64,000 nt of DNA from NCBI GenBank assembly GCA_009929485.1, contig SAAJ01000009.1, forward strand, positions 1 to 64,000, written 5' to 3'. Below the pieces are notes generated by a model. That model saw nothing but the letters and a program-made list of their open reading frames with translations, did not search any database and had not been told where the DNA came from. Origin of the DNA: Negativicutes bacterium. GTDB lineage: Bacteria > Bacillota > Negativicutes > Anaeromusales > Anaeromusaceae. Both the position numbers and the translations under genes were made by a program. This document shows, piece after piece, positions 18,523 through 28,391 of the stretch (the first letter of the stretch is position 1; the number at the start of each line of letters is the position of its first letter).

Positions 18523-19438
18523 GCTAGAGGGCCTTACGGCGCCATACGCCCATGTCGTAGTCGCCCTAGGCACCTTTGACGGCGTGCATCGTGGACATCA
18601 GGCGTTGGTGACAACGGCGGTAAAGCTGGCGAAAGAAAAAAATGGCACAGCTGTGGTATTTACTTTTGCCAACCACCCCTTGTCCATTGTAGACCCGCGT
18701 CGTTGCCCGCCTCAATTGGGAACACTGCAGCAAAAAGAGCGGTGGATGCAGGAGCTGGGCGTAGATGTGTTGATTTTGCTTCCTTTTACTAAAAAGCTGT
18801 TGAAACAGTCGCCAGCTGAGTTTGTTGAACTGCTGATCCAAAGGCTGCAGCCGGAAGCCTTTGTGGTAGGACCGAATTATTCCTTTGGTCATCGCGGTCA
18901 GGGCGACCCTGAGATGCTGCGCCAAGCAGGGGCAGAGCATGGCTTTGCTGTACACATTCACCCAGAGGTTACGGAAGACGGCGAAATGATTAGCAGTACC
19001 GCCATACGCCAGTGTATTTTGGAAGGACGTATGGAAGAGGCCCGTCTTTTATTGGGGCGGCCGTTTTCGTTGGAAGGTCCTGTGGTTCATGGTGAAAAAC
19101 GTGGACGCTTGCTTGGCTTTCCTACGGCCAATCTGCAGTTGCCAACCTTGCTGGCTGTGCCGGAAAACGGCGTTTATGCTGTGAAAGTATGTGTAGAGGG
19201 AACGTACTATGCTGGCGTGGCTAACGTAGGAACGAATCCTACCTTTACAGAAGTGGAGCGCCGGTTGGAAGTTTTTTTGCTGCAATTTAATGGTGATTTG
19301 TACGGGAAAAGTTTGGAAGTGGAATTTCTTGGCCGCTTGCGGGGGGAACAGCGCTTTGATGGAGCGGAAAAGTTAATTGTTCAAATTAAGCGGGATATCG
19401 AGAATGCAACGGCTTTTTTTGCTGCTGAGAAACTTTAA
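18500..19438 (+). CDS. ribF: Bifunctional riboflavin kinase/FAD synthetase
   Basis: It converts riboflavin to FMN and then to FAD. It has 312 residues: an N-terminal nucleotidyltransferase domain with GTFDGVHRGHQALV and ISSTAIR, and a C-terminal flavokinase domain with GRLLGFPTANLQL and GVANVGTNPTF. GGAGGGGGAGC precedes the ATG at 18500. The frame is open further upstream, but only over truB in another frame. Confidence 0.94.
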   Translation: MGLQTLHELEGLTAPYAHVVVALGTFDGVHRGHQALVTTAVKLAKEKNGTAVVFTFANHPLSIVDPRRCPPQLGTLQQKERWMQELGVDVLILLPFTKKLLKQSPAEFVELLIQRLQPEAFVVGPNYSFGHRGQGDPEMLRQAGAEHGFAVHIHPEVTEDGEMISSTAIRQCILEGRMEEARLLLGRPFSLEGPVVHGEKRGRLLGFPTANLQLPTLLAVPENGVYAVKVCVEGTYYAGVANVGTNPTFTEVERRLEVFLLQFNGDLYGKSLEVEFLGRLRGEQRFDGAEKLIVQIKRDIENATAFFAAEKL

Positions 19439-19482
19439 TGGTTGGCAATGATTTGAATTAAATGCTTCAGATGCGTTTCCGC

Positions 19483-19511
19483 TTTACTTTTTTCGGTGTG
19501 TATGCTAAAAT
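19483..19511 (+). promoter_or_regulatory. Promoter of rpsO
   Basis: TTTACT at 19483-19488 and TAAAAT at 19506-19511, 17 bases apart, in the 174-base gap after ribF. Confidence 0.6.
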
Positions 19512-19523
19512 TACCCACGTAAT

Positions 19524-19575
19524 AAGCCATGGAACCATAGCGCGGATGCTCGAAACTCCGACGAGCGTCTTGGCT
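19524..19575 (+). promoter_or_regulatory. Structured leader of rpsO, possible S15 autoregulation site
   Basis: Outer arms AGCCA/TGGCT (19524-19528 with 19571-19575) enclose a hairpin GATGCTCG/CGAGCGTC (one G-U pair; 19545-19552 with 19562-19569). It ends about 25 bases before the ribosome site. S15 binds its own leader in several bacteria, with different structures in each group, so a regulatory role is plausible but inferred. Confidence 0.45.
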
Positions 19576-19612
19576 AGCGGGGATTGGTTATAAAAAACAG
19601 GAGGTGTCGTCT

Positions 19613-19879
19613 ATGTTGACGAACGAAAAGAAACAGGAACTTATTGAATCATTCCGTACTCACGAACAGGATACCGGATCGCCGGAAGTACAAATTGCTA
19701 TTTTGACTTCTCGGATTATTTACCTGACCGAGCATTTAAAAGAACACAAAAAAGATCATCATTCTCGTCGCGGCTTGCTGAAAATGGTTGGTAAGCGCAG
19801 AGGCATGCTGAATTACTTAAAAAACATGGATTTGGACCGCTACCGGACCATCCTGCAGAAACTGAATCTCAGAAAGTAA
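19613..19879 (+). CDS. rpsO: 30S ribosomal protein S15
   Basis: It binds the central domain of 16S rRNA early in 30S assembly. It has 88 residues, with [37 protein letters not shown], the family signature with its rRNA-contacting His and Arg. AACAGGAGGTG precedes the ATG at 19613. It lies between its own promoter and a terminator. Confidence 0.96.
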   Translation: MLTNEKKQELIESFRTHEQDTGSPEVQIAILTSRIIYLTEHLKEHKKDHHSRRGLLKMVGKRRGMLNYLKNMDLDRYRTILQKLNLRK

Positions 19880-19881
19880 TG

Positions 19882-19907
19882 AAAAGCGGGTTTCCACCCG
19901 CTTTTTT
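19882..19907 (+). terminator. Terminator after rpsO
   Basis: AAAAGCGGGT-TTCC-ACCCGCTTTT with a continuing T-run, seven bases after the stop codon or less. Confidence 0.85.
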
Positions 19908-20035
19908 CGCGCTTAAAATGAAAAAAATCTTTTAGTGCGAATAAATCATGGTTGGCAAAAGGATTGTTCTTTTGCATGTCGAAATGTACAAGGTACAAAA
20001 TAATGAAGAGCAAAGATAAGAGGAGGAATTGGCGC

Positions 20036-22183
20036 ATGCATTCTTTTCAGACCCAATTAGCCGGACGGGAGTTAATTATCGAGTCCGGTAAAATGGCCAA
20101 GCAGGCTGGCGGGTCCGTCTTAGTGCGCTATGGCGAGACAGCCGTTTTGGTGTCGGCCACGGCATCGGCGGAACCACGGGAAGGAATTGATTTTTTCCCA
20201 TTGACCGTGGATTTTGAGGAAAAATTATACTCAGTAGGTAAAATTCCCGGCGGGTTTATTAAACGCGAAGGACGTCCCAGCGAAGCCGCTGTTTTAACCA
20301 GCCGCTTGATTGATCGTCCTATCCGCCCGCTGTTTCCTGATGGCTTCCGTAATGACGTACAGGTAATTGCTACGGTGCTGTCGGTAGATCAGAACAATTC
20401 TCCGGATATTCCGGCTATGCTGGGCGCTTCTTGCGCGTTGAGCATTTCCAATATTCCTTTTGAAGGCCCTATCGCCGGCGTGCGCGTAGGCCGCAAAGAC
20501 GGCGAGTTCATGATTAACCCGACCTTGGAGCAGCAGGAAGGCAGTGATTTGAACCTGACTGTAGCCGGTACCCGCGATGCTGTATTAATGGTGGAAGCCG
20601 GGGCCCAGCAGCTGCCGGAGTCTGTTATTTTGGATGCTATTTTGTTTGGTCACGGCGTAATCAAGGAATTGATCGCTTTTCAGGACAAAATTGTTGCTGA
20701 AATTGGCAAACCTAAACGGGAAGTCTCTTTGTATCAGCCGCCTGCAGACATTGCGGCAGCAGTAGAAGCCTTCGGCGCGGAAATGCTGCGAGCAGCGGTA
20801 ACCAATCCAGACAAGCTGCAGCGCGACGAAGCTACTTCGGCGGCCAAGAAGGAAATTGCCAGCCATTTTGCAGAAATTTATCCTGAAAATGGCAAGGACA
20901 TCAAAAATATTATTCAGAAAATCCTTAAGAAAATTGTGCGTAAAATGATCACAGTTGATAAGGTGCGTCCGGATGGTCGCGGCCTGGAAGAAGTGCGGCC
21001 CATTAGCGTGGAAGCCGGCCTTTTGGCGCGGCCCCATGGTTCTGCCTTGTTTACGCGTGGTCAAACCCAGGCGCTGACCATTACGACCTTAGGCGCCCTC
21101 GGGGACGAGCAGATTCTTGACGGCTTGGGCGTAGAAGATTCCAAGCGTTATATGCATCATTATAATTTCCCGCCGTACAGTGTTGGGGAAACCCGCCCTA
21201 TGCGCAGTCCCGGCCGGCGTGAGATTGGTCATGGCGCTTTAGCGGAGAGGGCCTTAGTGGCCGTTGTGCCAGATGAAAACGAATTCCCTTATACCATCCG
21301 TCTGGTTTCAGAGATTCTGGAATCCAATGGCTCCAGCTCCATGGCTAGTGTTTGCGGCAGCACCTTGTCTTTGATGGATGCGGGCGTGCCGATTCAGGCG
21401 CCTGTATCCGGGGTTGCCATGGGCCTTGTTAAGGATGGGGATCATTACTCCATTCTGACGGACATTCAAGGTCTGGAAGATGCTTTAGGCGACATGGACT
21501 TCAAGGTGGCCGGTACGGAAAAAGGCGTTACTGCCATTCAGATGGACATCAAGGTTGACGGTTTGAGCGAAGACATTCTGCGTGACGCCCTGGCGCAGGC
21601 CCAACGTGGCCGCATGCATATTTTAGGTAAGATGCTGGAAGTATTGCCGGCTCCTCGTACAGAGCTGTCGAAATACGCGCCCCGCATGATTACTCTGCAG
21701 ATTCATCCGGACAAGATCCGCGACGTCATTGGACCTGGCGGAAAAATCATCAAGAAAATTATTGATGAAACCGGCGTTAAAATCGACATTGAAGATGATG
21801 GACGCGTCGTAATTGCGGCGGTGGATATGGAAGCAGGCCAACGCGCCGTGAAGATCATTGAAAACTTGACGATGGACGTGGAAGTCGGCGCTACTTACGA
21901 GGGCCGCGTTACACGGATTATGAACTTCGGCGCTTTTGTGGAAATTCTGCCTGGCAAAGAAGGTCTTGTGCATATTTCACATCTGGCCCGCGAACGCGTA
22001 GGCAAGGTGGAAGATGTAGTGAATATTGGTGATGCCATTACCGTTAAGGTAATGGAGATTGACCGACAGGGGAGAGTCAATCTTTCGCGTCGCGAGCTTT
22101 TGCCGCCCCTGGCCGGAGGCGAAGAAGCCACTAAGCCCGCAGGCGGAAGGCCTCATCATGGAAATTCTGAGCAGCACCGGTAA
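20036..22183 (+). CDS. pnp: Polyribonucleotide nucleotidyltransferase (PNPase)
   Basis: A phosphorolytic 3'-5' exoribonuclease central to mRNA decay. It has 715 residues: two RNase PH domains (first at about 1-220, with [12 protein letters not shown]; second at about 310-540, with [16 protein letters not shown] and the catalytic-site stretch [10 protein letters not shown]), a helical linker, a KH domain ([16 protein letters not shown]) and an S1 domain ([20 protein letters not shown]). The ATG follows AAGAGGAGG. A longer in-frame start at 19952 has no ribosome site. A weak TTGCAT/TACAAA pair near 19972 may be its promoter. Confidence 0.96.
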   Translation: MHSFQTQLAGRELIIESGKMAKQAGGSVLVRYGETAVLVSATASAEPREGIDFFPLTVDFEEKLYSVGKIPGGFIKREGRPSEAAVLTSRLIDRPIRPLFPDGFRNDVQVIATVLSVDQNNSPDIPAMLGASCALSISNIPFEGPIAGVRVGRKDGEFMINPTLEQQEGSDLNLTVAGTRDAVLMVEAGAQQLPESVILDAILFGHGVIKELIAFQDKIVAEIGKPKREVSLYQPPADIAAAVEAFGAEMLRAAVTNPDKLQRDEATSAAKKEIASHFAEIYPENGKDIKNIIQKILKKIVRKMITVDKVRPDGRGLEEVRPISVEAGLLARPHGSALFTRGQTQALTITTLGALGDEQILDGLGVEDSKRYMHHYNFPPYSVGETRPMRSPGRREIGHGALAERALVAVVPDENEFPYTIRLVSEILESNGSSSMASVCGSTLSLMDAGVPIQAPVSGVAMGLVKDGDHYSILTDIQGLEDALGDMDFKVAGTEKGVTAIQMDIKVDGLSEDILRDALAQAQRGRMHILGKMLEVLPAPRTELSKYAPRMITLQIHPDKIRDVIGPGGKIIKKIIDETGVKIDIEDDGRVVIAAVDMEAGQRAVKIIENLTMDVEVGATYEGRVTRIMNFGAFVEILPGKEGLVHISHLARERVGKVEDVVNIGDAITVKVMEIDRQGRVNLSRRELLPPLAGGEEATKPAGGRPHHGNSEQHR

Positions 22184-22211
22184 AATTTGCTGTTAAGAGT
22201 ATATGCCAGGA

Positions 22212-22246
22212 AGAAGCATAAACCGCACGGTTTATGCTTCTCTTTC
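22212..22246 (+). terminator. Terminator after pnp
   Basis: Stem AGAAGCATAAACC/GGTTTATGCTTCT with a short loop, followed by the T-rich run CTTTCTTT. Confidence 0.75.
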
Positions 22247-22262
22247 TTTGGGAGGAACCTAA

Positions 22263-23540
22263 ATGTATCAAAAGACGGTTTTGAATAATGGCATTCGCGT
22301 GGTAACGGAGCAGCTGCCGCATTTGCGTTCAGCCAGCATGGGCGTTTGGATTGCCTCTGGTTCGCGCAATGAGCCAGTGGCTATGGCCGGAGCTTCACAT
22401 TTTTTGGAGCATCTCCTGTTTAAGGGAACAGAGAAATTGTCGGCTAAGGAAATTGCCGAAAAAGTGGATGCTGTGGGCGGTCAATTGAACGCTTACACAG
22501 GGAAAGAGCATACTTGTTTCCACATGAAGGTGTTAGACACGCATCTGCCGCTGGCGTTTTCTATTTTAGGCGAGATGTTGCTGCGTCCCAAACTGGCACC
22601 GGAAGATGTGAAAAAAGAACGGGAAGTCATTTTGGAAGAAGTAAGCATGTACGAAGACGCTCCCGATGAAATGGCGCATGACCTGCATATTGAACAGACC
22701 TGGAAGCAGCATCCGTTGGGGCATAATATTTTAGGTACGCGGCAAACTCTTAGCTCCATGCGGGCTGCAAATCTGCGGGCGTACTATGAAGAGCAATACA
22801 CGCCGGAACGCTTAGTGATTGCCGCTGCTGGCAATGTAGAGCATCAGGCTGTGGTGGCGTTGGCGCAGGAATACTTTGGCGGTTTGCAACGGCCTGCTAC
22901 AATACAGGAAAAAGTGTCGCCTGTTTTTTGTCGCCATACTTGCTTAAAGGAAAAAGAAGGAGAACAGTTGCATGTATTCTTAAGTTTTCCTGGCATTTCC
23001 TATCGGCATCCGGAGTTATACTGTCAGCATCTATTGAGTCAGGTGTTGGGTGGCGGCGTCAGCTCCCGCTTATTTCAACGCATTCGCGAAGAAAAAGGCT
23101 TGGCCTATTCGGTCTATTCTTCCGGCAGCAGTTACAGCGATACAGGCTTGTTGAGCATTTACGCCAGCACGCGGCCGGCAAATCTAGCCGAGGTGTGGCG
23201 TTTGGCTAAGGATATTGTGCAGGAAATGGCGCAAAAAGGCTTGAGCGAGGGTGAGCTGCACCGTGCGAAAGAGCAGTTGAAGGGCTCTATTTTTCTTGGC
23301 TTGGAGAGCTCTGGCAGCCGTATGTCGCGCTTGGGACGTCTGGAGATTTCCTTGGGGAGACATGTACCGCTAGAGGAAGTACTTGCCAAGATTGAAGCGG
23401 TTACGGTGGAAAAAATGAAAGAAAATGCTGCGGCTTGGCTGGATTGGCGTCAGTCTAGCTTGACGGTGCTGGGTCCATTGCAGGGGCTTGAGGACAGGGC
23501 ATTTTTATATGCAGATCGGAGCGAGGAGGAAATGGCGTGA
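22263..23540 (+). CDS. M16-family zinc peptidase (YmxG type)
   Basis: It belongs to the processing-peptidase/insulinase family. It has 425 residues. The inverted zinc motif HFLEH is at residues 46-50, with the third ligand in the EEVSMYEDAPDE segment near residue 125. A second, catalytically silent half follows, with SSRLFQRIREEKGLAYSVYS. Its position after pnp matches B. subtilis ymxG (mlpA). GGGAGGAACCTAA precedes the ATG. The substrate is unknown. Confidence 0.9.
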   Translation: MYQKTVLNNGIRVVTEQLPHLRSASMGVWIASGSRNEPVAMAGASHFLEHLLFKGTEKLSAKEIAEKVDAVGGQLNAYTGKEHTCFHMKVLDTHLPLAFSILGEMLLRPKLAPEDVKKEREVILEEVSMYEDAPDEMAHDLHIEQTWKQHPLGHNILGTRQTLSSMRAANLRAYYEEQYTPERLVIAAAGNVEHQAVVALAQEYFGGLQRPATIQEKVSPVFCRHTCLKEKEGEQLHVFLSFPGISYRHPELYCQHLLSQVLGGGVSSRLFQRIREEKGLAYSVYSSGSSYSDTGLLSIYASTRPANLAEVWRLAKDIVQEMAQKGLSEGELHRAKEQLKGSIFLGLESSGSRMSRLGRLEISLGRHVPLEEVLAKIEAVTVEKMKENAAAWLDWRQSSLTVLGPLQGLEDRAFLYADRSEEEMA

Positions 23541-23989
23541 GAAACCGGGGGTTTGAAGTGGTTTCGGCTTACAAGAAGGAAGATATTGCTTTGCCGCAGC
23601 GCAAAACACAGGGGAGCGCCGGCTATGACTTGGCCGCCGCGACGACCACGATCATTGCGCCTGGCGAAGTAGTTTTGGTGCCGACAGGCTTGAAGGCGTA
23701 TATGGCGGCTGGCGAATATTTGGGGCTGCATATACGTTCCGGATTGGCGACAAAGCAGAAGCTTTGCCTTGTAAACGGACAAGGCATTGTCGATGCAGAC
23801 TATTATAACAATCCGGATAATGAAGGCCATATTTTACTGGCGTTGTTGAATATGGGCAGCACTGAAGCGGTCCTGCAAAAAGGAGAACGGGTAGCGCAGG
23901 GGATTTTTTACAACTATCTTCTTTGTGACGACGATCAAGCTGCGGCGCAGACACGCCAGGGCGGTTTTGGCAGCACTGGAGAAAAATAG
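23537..23989 (+). CDS. dut: dUTP diphosphatase
   Basis: It hydrolyses dUTP to dUMP and keeps uracil out of DNA. It has 150 residues and the trimeric-type motifs in order: GSAGYDLAA, IRSGLATK, NGQGIVDADYYNN, and a C-terminal GGFGSTG. GTG start, overlapping the M16 peptidase stop by four bases. No terminator follows; the lysine operon promoter begins right at its stop codon. Confidence 0.93.
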   Translation: MRNRGFEVVSAYKKEDIALPQRKTQGSAGYDLAAATTTIIAPGEVVLVPTGLKAYMAAGEYLGLHIRSGLATKQKLCLVNGQGIVDADYYNNPDNEGHILLALLNMGSTEAVLQKGERVAQGIFYNYLLCDDDQAAAQTRQGGFGSTGEK

Positions 23990-24017
23990 TTGACATAGCT
24001 TGCGTTTATATTATACA
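23990..24017 (+). promoter_or_regulatory. Promoter of the lysine operon
   Basis: TTGACA at 23990-23995 and TATACA at 24012-24017, 16 bases apart (TACAAT two bases further on gives 18). It starts on the base after the dut stop. Confidence 0.85.
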
Positions 24018-24035
24018 ATAGACAAAAGTTTATAT

Positions 24036-24232
24036 TGTGGATGAATAGAGGTGCGAAAAACAAAAGTACTTCCGGGGAGATCGGGCATTGCAGATCCGGA
24101 GGGAAAGGGTTTTTCGCCGAAGTGGCTGACGCGCCCCGCGGCAGCTGCTGGTTTCGGGCTGAATAAGTACGGAACTGTCATCGGGTTTCCGGTGGAGAGC
24201 TAGCTCATCAAGGTAGATGCGAAGTATTTTGC
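24036..24232 (+). promoter_or_regulatory. Lysine riboswitch (L box)
   Basis: The conserved core is plain: GGTGCGAAAAACAAAAGTA near 24051, GGGAAAGGGTTTTTCGCCGAAGTGG near 24101, GCTGCTGGTTTCGGGCTG near 24143, ACTGTCATCGGG near 24174 and GGTGGAGAGCTAGC near 24191. These are the L-box (RF00168-type) motifs in order. Lysine binding should favour the terminator that follows and shut down the operon. The downstream genes are all of the lysine/diaminopimelate pathway. Confidence 0.95.
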
Positions 24233-24263
24233 ATCCTAAAACCTTGCTCCATGTTTGCATGGC

Positions 24264-24306
24264 GGTTGGTGAGAAGTTTTCTTCTTACTGGCCGCTTGTT
24301 TTTTTA
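24264..24306 (+). terminator. Riboswitch-controlled terminator
   Basis: A thirteen-pair stem GGTTGGTGAGAAG/CTTCTTACTGGCC (four G-U pairs) with a TTTT loop, followed by GCTTG and seven T. It is the expression platform of the lysine riboswitch. Confidence 0.88.
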
Positions 24307-24344
24307 TTACGAGAATTTTAGGTGAATAATAGGGAGGTATTATT

Positions 24345-25142
24345 GTGATTCGAGTAGCTGTGTGTGGAGCTTATGGGAAAATGGGCCGTGAAGTTTTGAA
24401 GGCGGTTTTGGCGGCAGAAGATTTAGAGCTGGTGGGAGCTGCGGACCCTAATGCGCCGGCTGGCGCGGATGTTGGTCTTTTAGCCGGAGAAGGCCCTATT
24501 GGCTTGCCGGTGGATCGGGAACTGGCGGTGATGCTCAGAGAGCGGAAACCGGAGGTGGTTGTGGAATTTACCAGCCCTGCGGTGGTGATGAATAATTTGA
24601 GGGTATTGCTGCAAAACAAGGTATGTCCGGTAGTGGGGACAACAGGTTTGTCTAAAGAGGATTTGGCGGAATTGACGGCCTTAAGCCAGGAACAAAATAC
24701 GCCAGTCTTTATTGCTCCGAATTTTGCTATTGGCGCCGTGCTGATGATGAAAATGGCTAAATCTGCAGCTAAATATTTGCCTCATGTGGAAATTATTGAG
24801 ATGCATCATGATCAGAAGCTGGACGCGCCGTCTGGAACGGCCTTGCGTACGGCGCAGCTGATTAAAGAGGTTAGAGAGTCTTTGCCGCAGGGACATCCGA
24901 ATGAAAAAGAGCTCATCCCTGGGGCCAGAGGATCTGAGTTCGACGGCATGCGCATTCATAGCGTCCGTCTCCCCGGTTACGTGGCGCATCAAGAAGTTAT
25001 CTTCGGCGGTTTAGGGCAGACCTTGAGCATTCGTCATGATTCGATTTCGCGTGAATCCTTTATGCCTGGTGTGGTATTTGCCTGCCGCAAGGTACAAAGC
25101 CTACAGGGCGTAGTGGTTGGCTTGGAGCACATTCTGGATTAA
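24345..25142 (+). CDS. dapB: 4-hydroxy-tetrahydrodipicolinate reductase
   Basis: It reduces hydroxytetrahydrodipicolinate to tetrahydrodipicolinate with NAD(P)H, in the lysine/diaminopimelate pathway. It has 265 residues. The N-terminal Rossmann motif is VAVCGAYGKMGREV; the C-terminal substrate domain has IEMHHDQKLDAPSGTAL, with catalytic His and Lys, and HSVRLPGYVAHQEVIFGG. GTG start after GGGAGGT. Confidence 0.95.
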   Translation: MIRVAVCGAYGKMGREVLKAVLAAEDLELVGAADPNAPAGADVGLLAGEGPIGLPVDRELAVMLRERKPEVVVEFTSPAVVMNNLRVLLQNKVCPVVGTTGLSKEDLAELTALSQEQNTPVFIAPNFAIGAVLMMKMAKSAAKYLPHVEIIEMHHDQKLDAPSGTALRTAQLIKEVRESLPQGHPNEKELIPGARGSEFDGMRIHSVRLPGYVAHQEVIFGGLGQTLSIRHDSISRESFMPGVVFACRKVQSLQGVVVGLEHILD

Positions 25143-25189
25143 GAAGTGAAAATCTAAAAACCTTGAAATATGGAAAGGGGATTGCTAAC

Positions 25190-26221
25190 GTGAAAAAGTA
25201 CAATGTGGCGATTTTAGGAGCTACCGGAGCGGTTGGACAGGAATTTCTACGGTTGATTGAGGAACGCAAATTTCTTTTTGCAGAATTGAAGCTTTTGGCC
25301 TCTAAACGTTCGGCAGGCAAGCAAATTGACTTTATGGGCAAGACCTATACAGTAGAGGAGGCTACGCCGGAGTCCTTTGAAGGAGTGCAAATCGCTCTTT
25401 TCGCCGGCGGCTCCATTAGTAAAACGCTGGCGCCGGAAGCGGTCAAACGCGGGGCTGTTGTCATTGATAACTCCAGCGCTTTCCGCATGGACCCGGAAGT
25501 GCCCTTAGTTGTACCGGAAGTAAATCCCCAGGCGATTAGCGCTCATAAAGGCATTATCGCCAATCCGAACTGCTCGACCATTATTATGGTCATGGCGCTG
25601 AAGCCTATTTATGATTTGGCGAAGATCAAACGCATTGTAGTTTCCACGTATCAAGCAGTGTCCGGGGCAGGCAAAGAAGCTATTGATGAATTAAACGATC
25701 AGGTGAAAGCCAGTTTGGAAGGCCGCGAGATGGTGGCGAATATTTTGCCTAGCGCTAGCTTAGACAAGCATTATCCCATTGCCTTTAATTTGATTCCTCA
25801 TATTGACGTATTTGTGGAAGACGACTACACCAAAGAAGAAATGAAAATGGTCCACGAAACCCATAAAATTTTGGGTGACTACACGATTGGCATTTCGCCT
25901 ACAACGGTGCGCGTGCCGGTATACCGCAGCCACTCCGAATCGATTAATTTGGAGTTTGAAGGGCCTGTGTCGGTCGATGAAGTGCGTAAAGCGCTGGCTG
26001 CGTTCCCGGGAGTTATTGTGCAGGATGATCCGGCAAACATGGAGTATCCGATGCCTTTATATACCTCCAATGAAAATGAGGTACGCGTGGGTCGCATTCG
26101 CCCGGACCGTTCGGTGGAGCACGGCCTTAATCTGTGGGTTGTGGGAGATCAGATTCGTAAAGGCGCTGCCTTGAATGCGCTGCAAATTGCCGAATATATG
26201 GTCGCCAAGGATATGTTTTAA
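25190..26221 (+). CDS. asd: Aspartate-semialdehyde dehydrogenase
   Basis: It reduces aspartyl phosphate to the semialdehyde, the branch point to lysine, threonine and methionine. It has 343 residues, with VAILGATGAVGQEFLRLI at the start, the catalytic cysteine in ANPNCSTI near residue 128, and RVPVYRSHSESINLEF after it. The GTG at 25190 follows GGAAAGGGG; a TTG 27 bases upstream is unlikely. Confidence 0.95.
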   Translation: MKKYNVAILGATGAVGQEFLRLIEERKFLFAELKLLASKRSAGKQIDFMGKTYTVEEATPESFEGVQIALFAGGSISKTLAPEAVKRGAVVIDNSSAFRMDPEVPLVVPEVNPQAISAHKGIIANPNCSTIIMVMALKPIYDLAKIKRIVVSTYQAVSGAGKEAIDELNDQVKASLEGREMVANILPSASLDKHYPIAFNLIPHIDVFVEDDYTKEEMKMVHETHKILGDYTIGISPTTVRVPVYRSHSESINLEFEGPVSVDEVRKALAAFPGVIVQDDPANMEYPMPLYTSNENEVRVGRIRPDRSVEHGLNLWVVGDQIRKGAALNALQIAEYMVAKDMF

Positions 26222-26245
26222 GCAAAAGGAGTGTAGAAGTTTATT

Positions 26246-27466
26246 ATGCGGATTATCATACAAAAATTTGGCGGCACTTCGGTGGCGACGGCAGAATCCA
26301 GACAACAAGTGGTGCATAAAGTGCAGCAAGCCCTCGAAAAAGGATATGCGCCGATTGTAGTCGTATCCGCCATGGGGCGTAAGGGTGCGCCGTATGCAAC
26401 CGATACGCTGATTGCCCTGGCTAAGGATGTATATGCCGAGGTAGCGCCTCGGGAACTAGATCAGATCATGCATTGCGGCGAGTTGATTTCCTCCATTGTG
26501 ATGACAAGCACGCTGCAGGCGGCGGGGGTTCCGGCGAAAGCCCTTACTGGCGGACAGGCGGGCATGGTGACAAATGAGGATTTTTGCAACGCTCACATCT
26601 TAAAAGTGGACACCTGCAGGCTGCGTCGCGAGCTAGAAGCTGGCTTTGTGCCGGTAGTGTGCGGTTTTCAGGGCATGAGCGCTAATGGTGAAATCACCAC
26701 CATTGGTCGTGGCGGCAGTGATACCAGCGCGGCTGCTTTTGGCGCGGCGTTGGATGCAGAGCTGGTAGAAATTTATACTGATGTCGACGGCATTATGACC
26801 GCAGACCCTCGGATTGTTAAACAAGCCAAAATGTTGGAATGCATTAGCTACGAAGAGGTTTGTCAGTTAGCGCATCAAGGGGCGAAGGTGATTCATCCCC
26901 GCGCGGTAGAACTAGTTATGCCCAAGAACATTCCGATGGTGATCAAATCGACTTTCTCCGATAATCCGGGCACTCTGATTACCCATGTTACCCAAGAATG
27001 CACCGAAGGAGTAGCTCTTTCGGACCGGGTAGCCAGTGGCGTAACGTATTTGGCTCATATTGCTCACGTAAAGGTAGCCATGGATGCAGCGCAGACTGGA
27101 ACGGCCAGCAAGACGGTATTCCAAGCGATGGCGCAGCATGGCATCAGCGTAGATCTGATCAATGTTCATCCCGGACAAATTATGTTTACCGTTGCTGATG
27201 CGATGAGGGAGAAGGCGCAAGGATATCTGCAGGAGCTTGGTTTGCAGGTAGAAACGCGCGAGGACTGCGCCATGGTTTCCGTAGTCGGCGGCGGCATGGG
27301 AGAAGTGCCTGGCGTAATGGCTTCTTTCGTAGAGGCGTTAGCTGAAAATGACATTATGATTTTGCAAACGGTTGATTCGCAAACCTCCATTTCCGTGTTG
27401 GTACAAGGAACGCAAATGGTGGAAGCTGTAACCGCTTTGCATGAAAAATTTGCCTTAGCGGACTGA
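26246..27466 (+). CDS. lysC: Aspartate kinase
   Basis: It phosphorylates aspartate, the first step of the aspartate family. It has 406 residues: the kinase domain starts IIQKFGGTSVA and has TIGRGGSDTSAAAFGAAL near residue 152; two C-terminal ACT domains follow (about 265-330 and 345-406), the usual site of lysine or threonine feedback. The ribosome site AAAGGAG is 14 bases from the ATG, wider than usual. As in related enzymes, an internal start could yield a separate ACT-domain subunit; I did not identify one. Confidence 0.95.
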   Translation: MRIIIQKFGGTSVATAESRQQVVHKVQQALEKGYAPIVVVSAMGRKGAPYATDTLIALAKDVYAEVAPRELDQIMHCGELISSIVMTSTLQAAGVPAKALTGGQAGMVTNEDFCNAHILKVDTCRLRRELEAGFVPVVCGFQGMSANGEITTIGRGGSDTSAAAFGAALDAELVEIYTDVDGIMTADPRIVKQAKMLECISYEEVCQLAHQGAKVIHPRAVELVMPKNIPMVIKSTFSDNPGTLITHVTQECTEGVALSDRVASGVTYLAHIAHVKVAMDAAQTGTASKTVFQAMAQHGISVDLINVHPGQIMFTVADAMREKAQGYLQELGLQVETREDCAMVSVVGGGMGEVPGVMASFVEALAENDIMILQTVDSQTSISVLVQGTQMVEAVTALHEKFALAD

Positions 27467-27482
27467 AGTGGAGGAACAGAGC

Positions 27483-28367
27483 ATGAGGACCTTCGGACAT
27501 GTACTGACGGCGATGATTACTCCTTTTCATGAAGATGGCGCAGTAGATTATAAAGCGGCGGCGAAAATCGCAAAGCATCTTATCTCTCATGGTTCGGACG
27601 GCTTGGTTGTCGCAGGCAGCACGGGAGAAGCGGCTACAATGACGCTGGACGAAAAGCTGCGCTTGTTTGAAGCGGTCTTAGAGGCGGTGGGGGATCAGGC
27701 TACCATTATTGGAGGCACAGGTTCCAATGACACGAAAGCCTCTATTGCAGCAACCCAGGCGGCGGAAAAAGTAGGCATTCACGGTGCGATGGCGGTCGTG
27801 CCTTACTACAATAAGCCGCCTCAAGAAGGCATGTACCAGCATTTTAAGGCGATTGCGGAAAATACTTCTTTGCCTTTAGTGCTGTACAATGTTCCTGGGC
27901 GCACTGGCTCTAATCTTATGCCGGCTACGGTGGCTCGGCTGGCTAAACTTTCCAATGTAGCGGCCTTGAAGGAAGCAAGCGGCAATCTGGAGCAGATTGC
28001 AGAAGTGGTGCGGCAAACGCCGGAGGATTTTTTGGTGTACAGCGGCGATGACAGCCTGACCTTGCCGGTGCTGTCTGTTGGCGGCTGTGGAATTATCAGC
28101 GTGGCCGCGCACCTAGTTGGTGAGCGGATGCAAGAAATGATTGCCGCCTTTTATGCGGGGAACAAGGAAGAGGCGATGCGGATTCATGGTGAACTGCTGC
28201 CAATTTTTCGACTGATGTTTATTACGACCAACCCGATTCCGGTGAAAACGGCCGTCAATTTGCTGGGCTTGCCGGGCGGACAGTTTCGACTGCCTATGGT
28301 GGAACCGAGTGAAGCGGAACTGCTGCATATTCGTCAGGGTTTGACGGCAGTGGGGTTGCTTGGTTAA
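27483..28367 (+). CDS. dapA: 4-hydroxy-tetrahydrodipicolinate synthase
   Basis: It condenses pyruvate with aspartate semialdehyde. It has 294 residues and a TIM barrel with GSTGEAATM near residue 42, PYYNKPPQEGMYQHF, the Tyr of YNVPGRTGSNL and the Schiff-base lysine in VAALKEASGNL near residue 160. The ATG at 27483 follows TGGAGG; a GTG 15 bases upstream overlaps that site. Confidence 0.95.
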   Translation: MRTFGHVLTAMITPFHEDGAVDYKAAAKIAKHLISHGSDGLVVAGSTGEAATMTLDEKLRLFEAVLEAVGDQATIIGGTGSNDTKASIAATQAAEKVGIHGAMAVVPYYNKPPQEGMYQHFKAIAENTSLPLVLYNVPGRTGSNLMPATVARLAKLSNVAALKEASGNLEQIAEVVRQTPEDFLVYSGDDSLTLPVLSVGGCGIISVAAHLVGERMQEMIAAFYAGNKEEAMRIHGELLPIFRLMFITTNPIPVKTAVNLLGLPGGQFRLPMVEPSEAELLHIRQGLTAVGLLG

Positions 28368-28391
28368 GTCGTTCAAGGAAGGAAGTACTAC

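Noticed and set aside
19972-19999. Promoter of pnp (TTGCAT and TACAAA, 16 bases)
   Set aside because: Too weak to list on its own; noted in the pnp entry.
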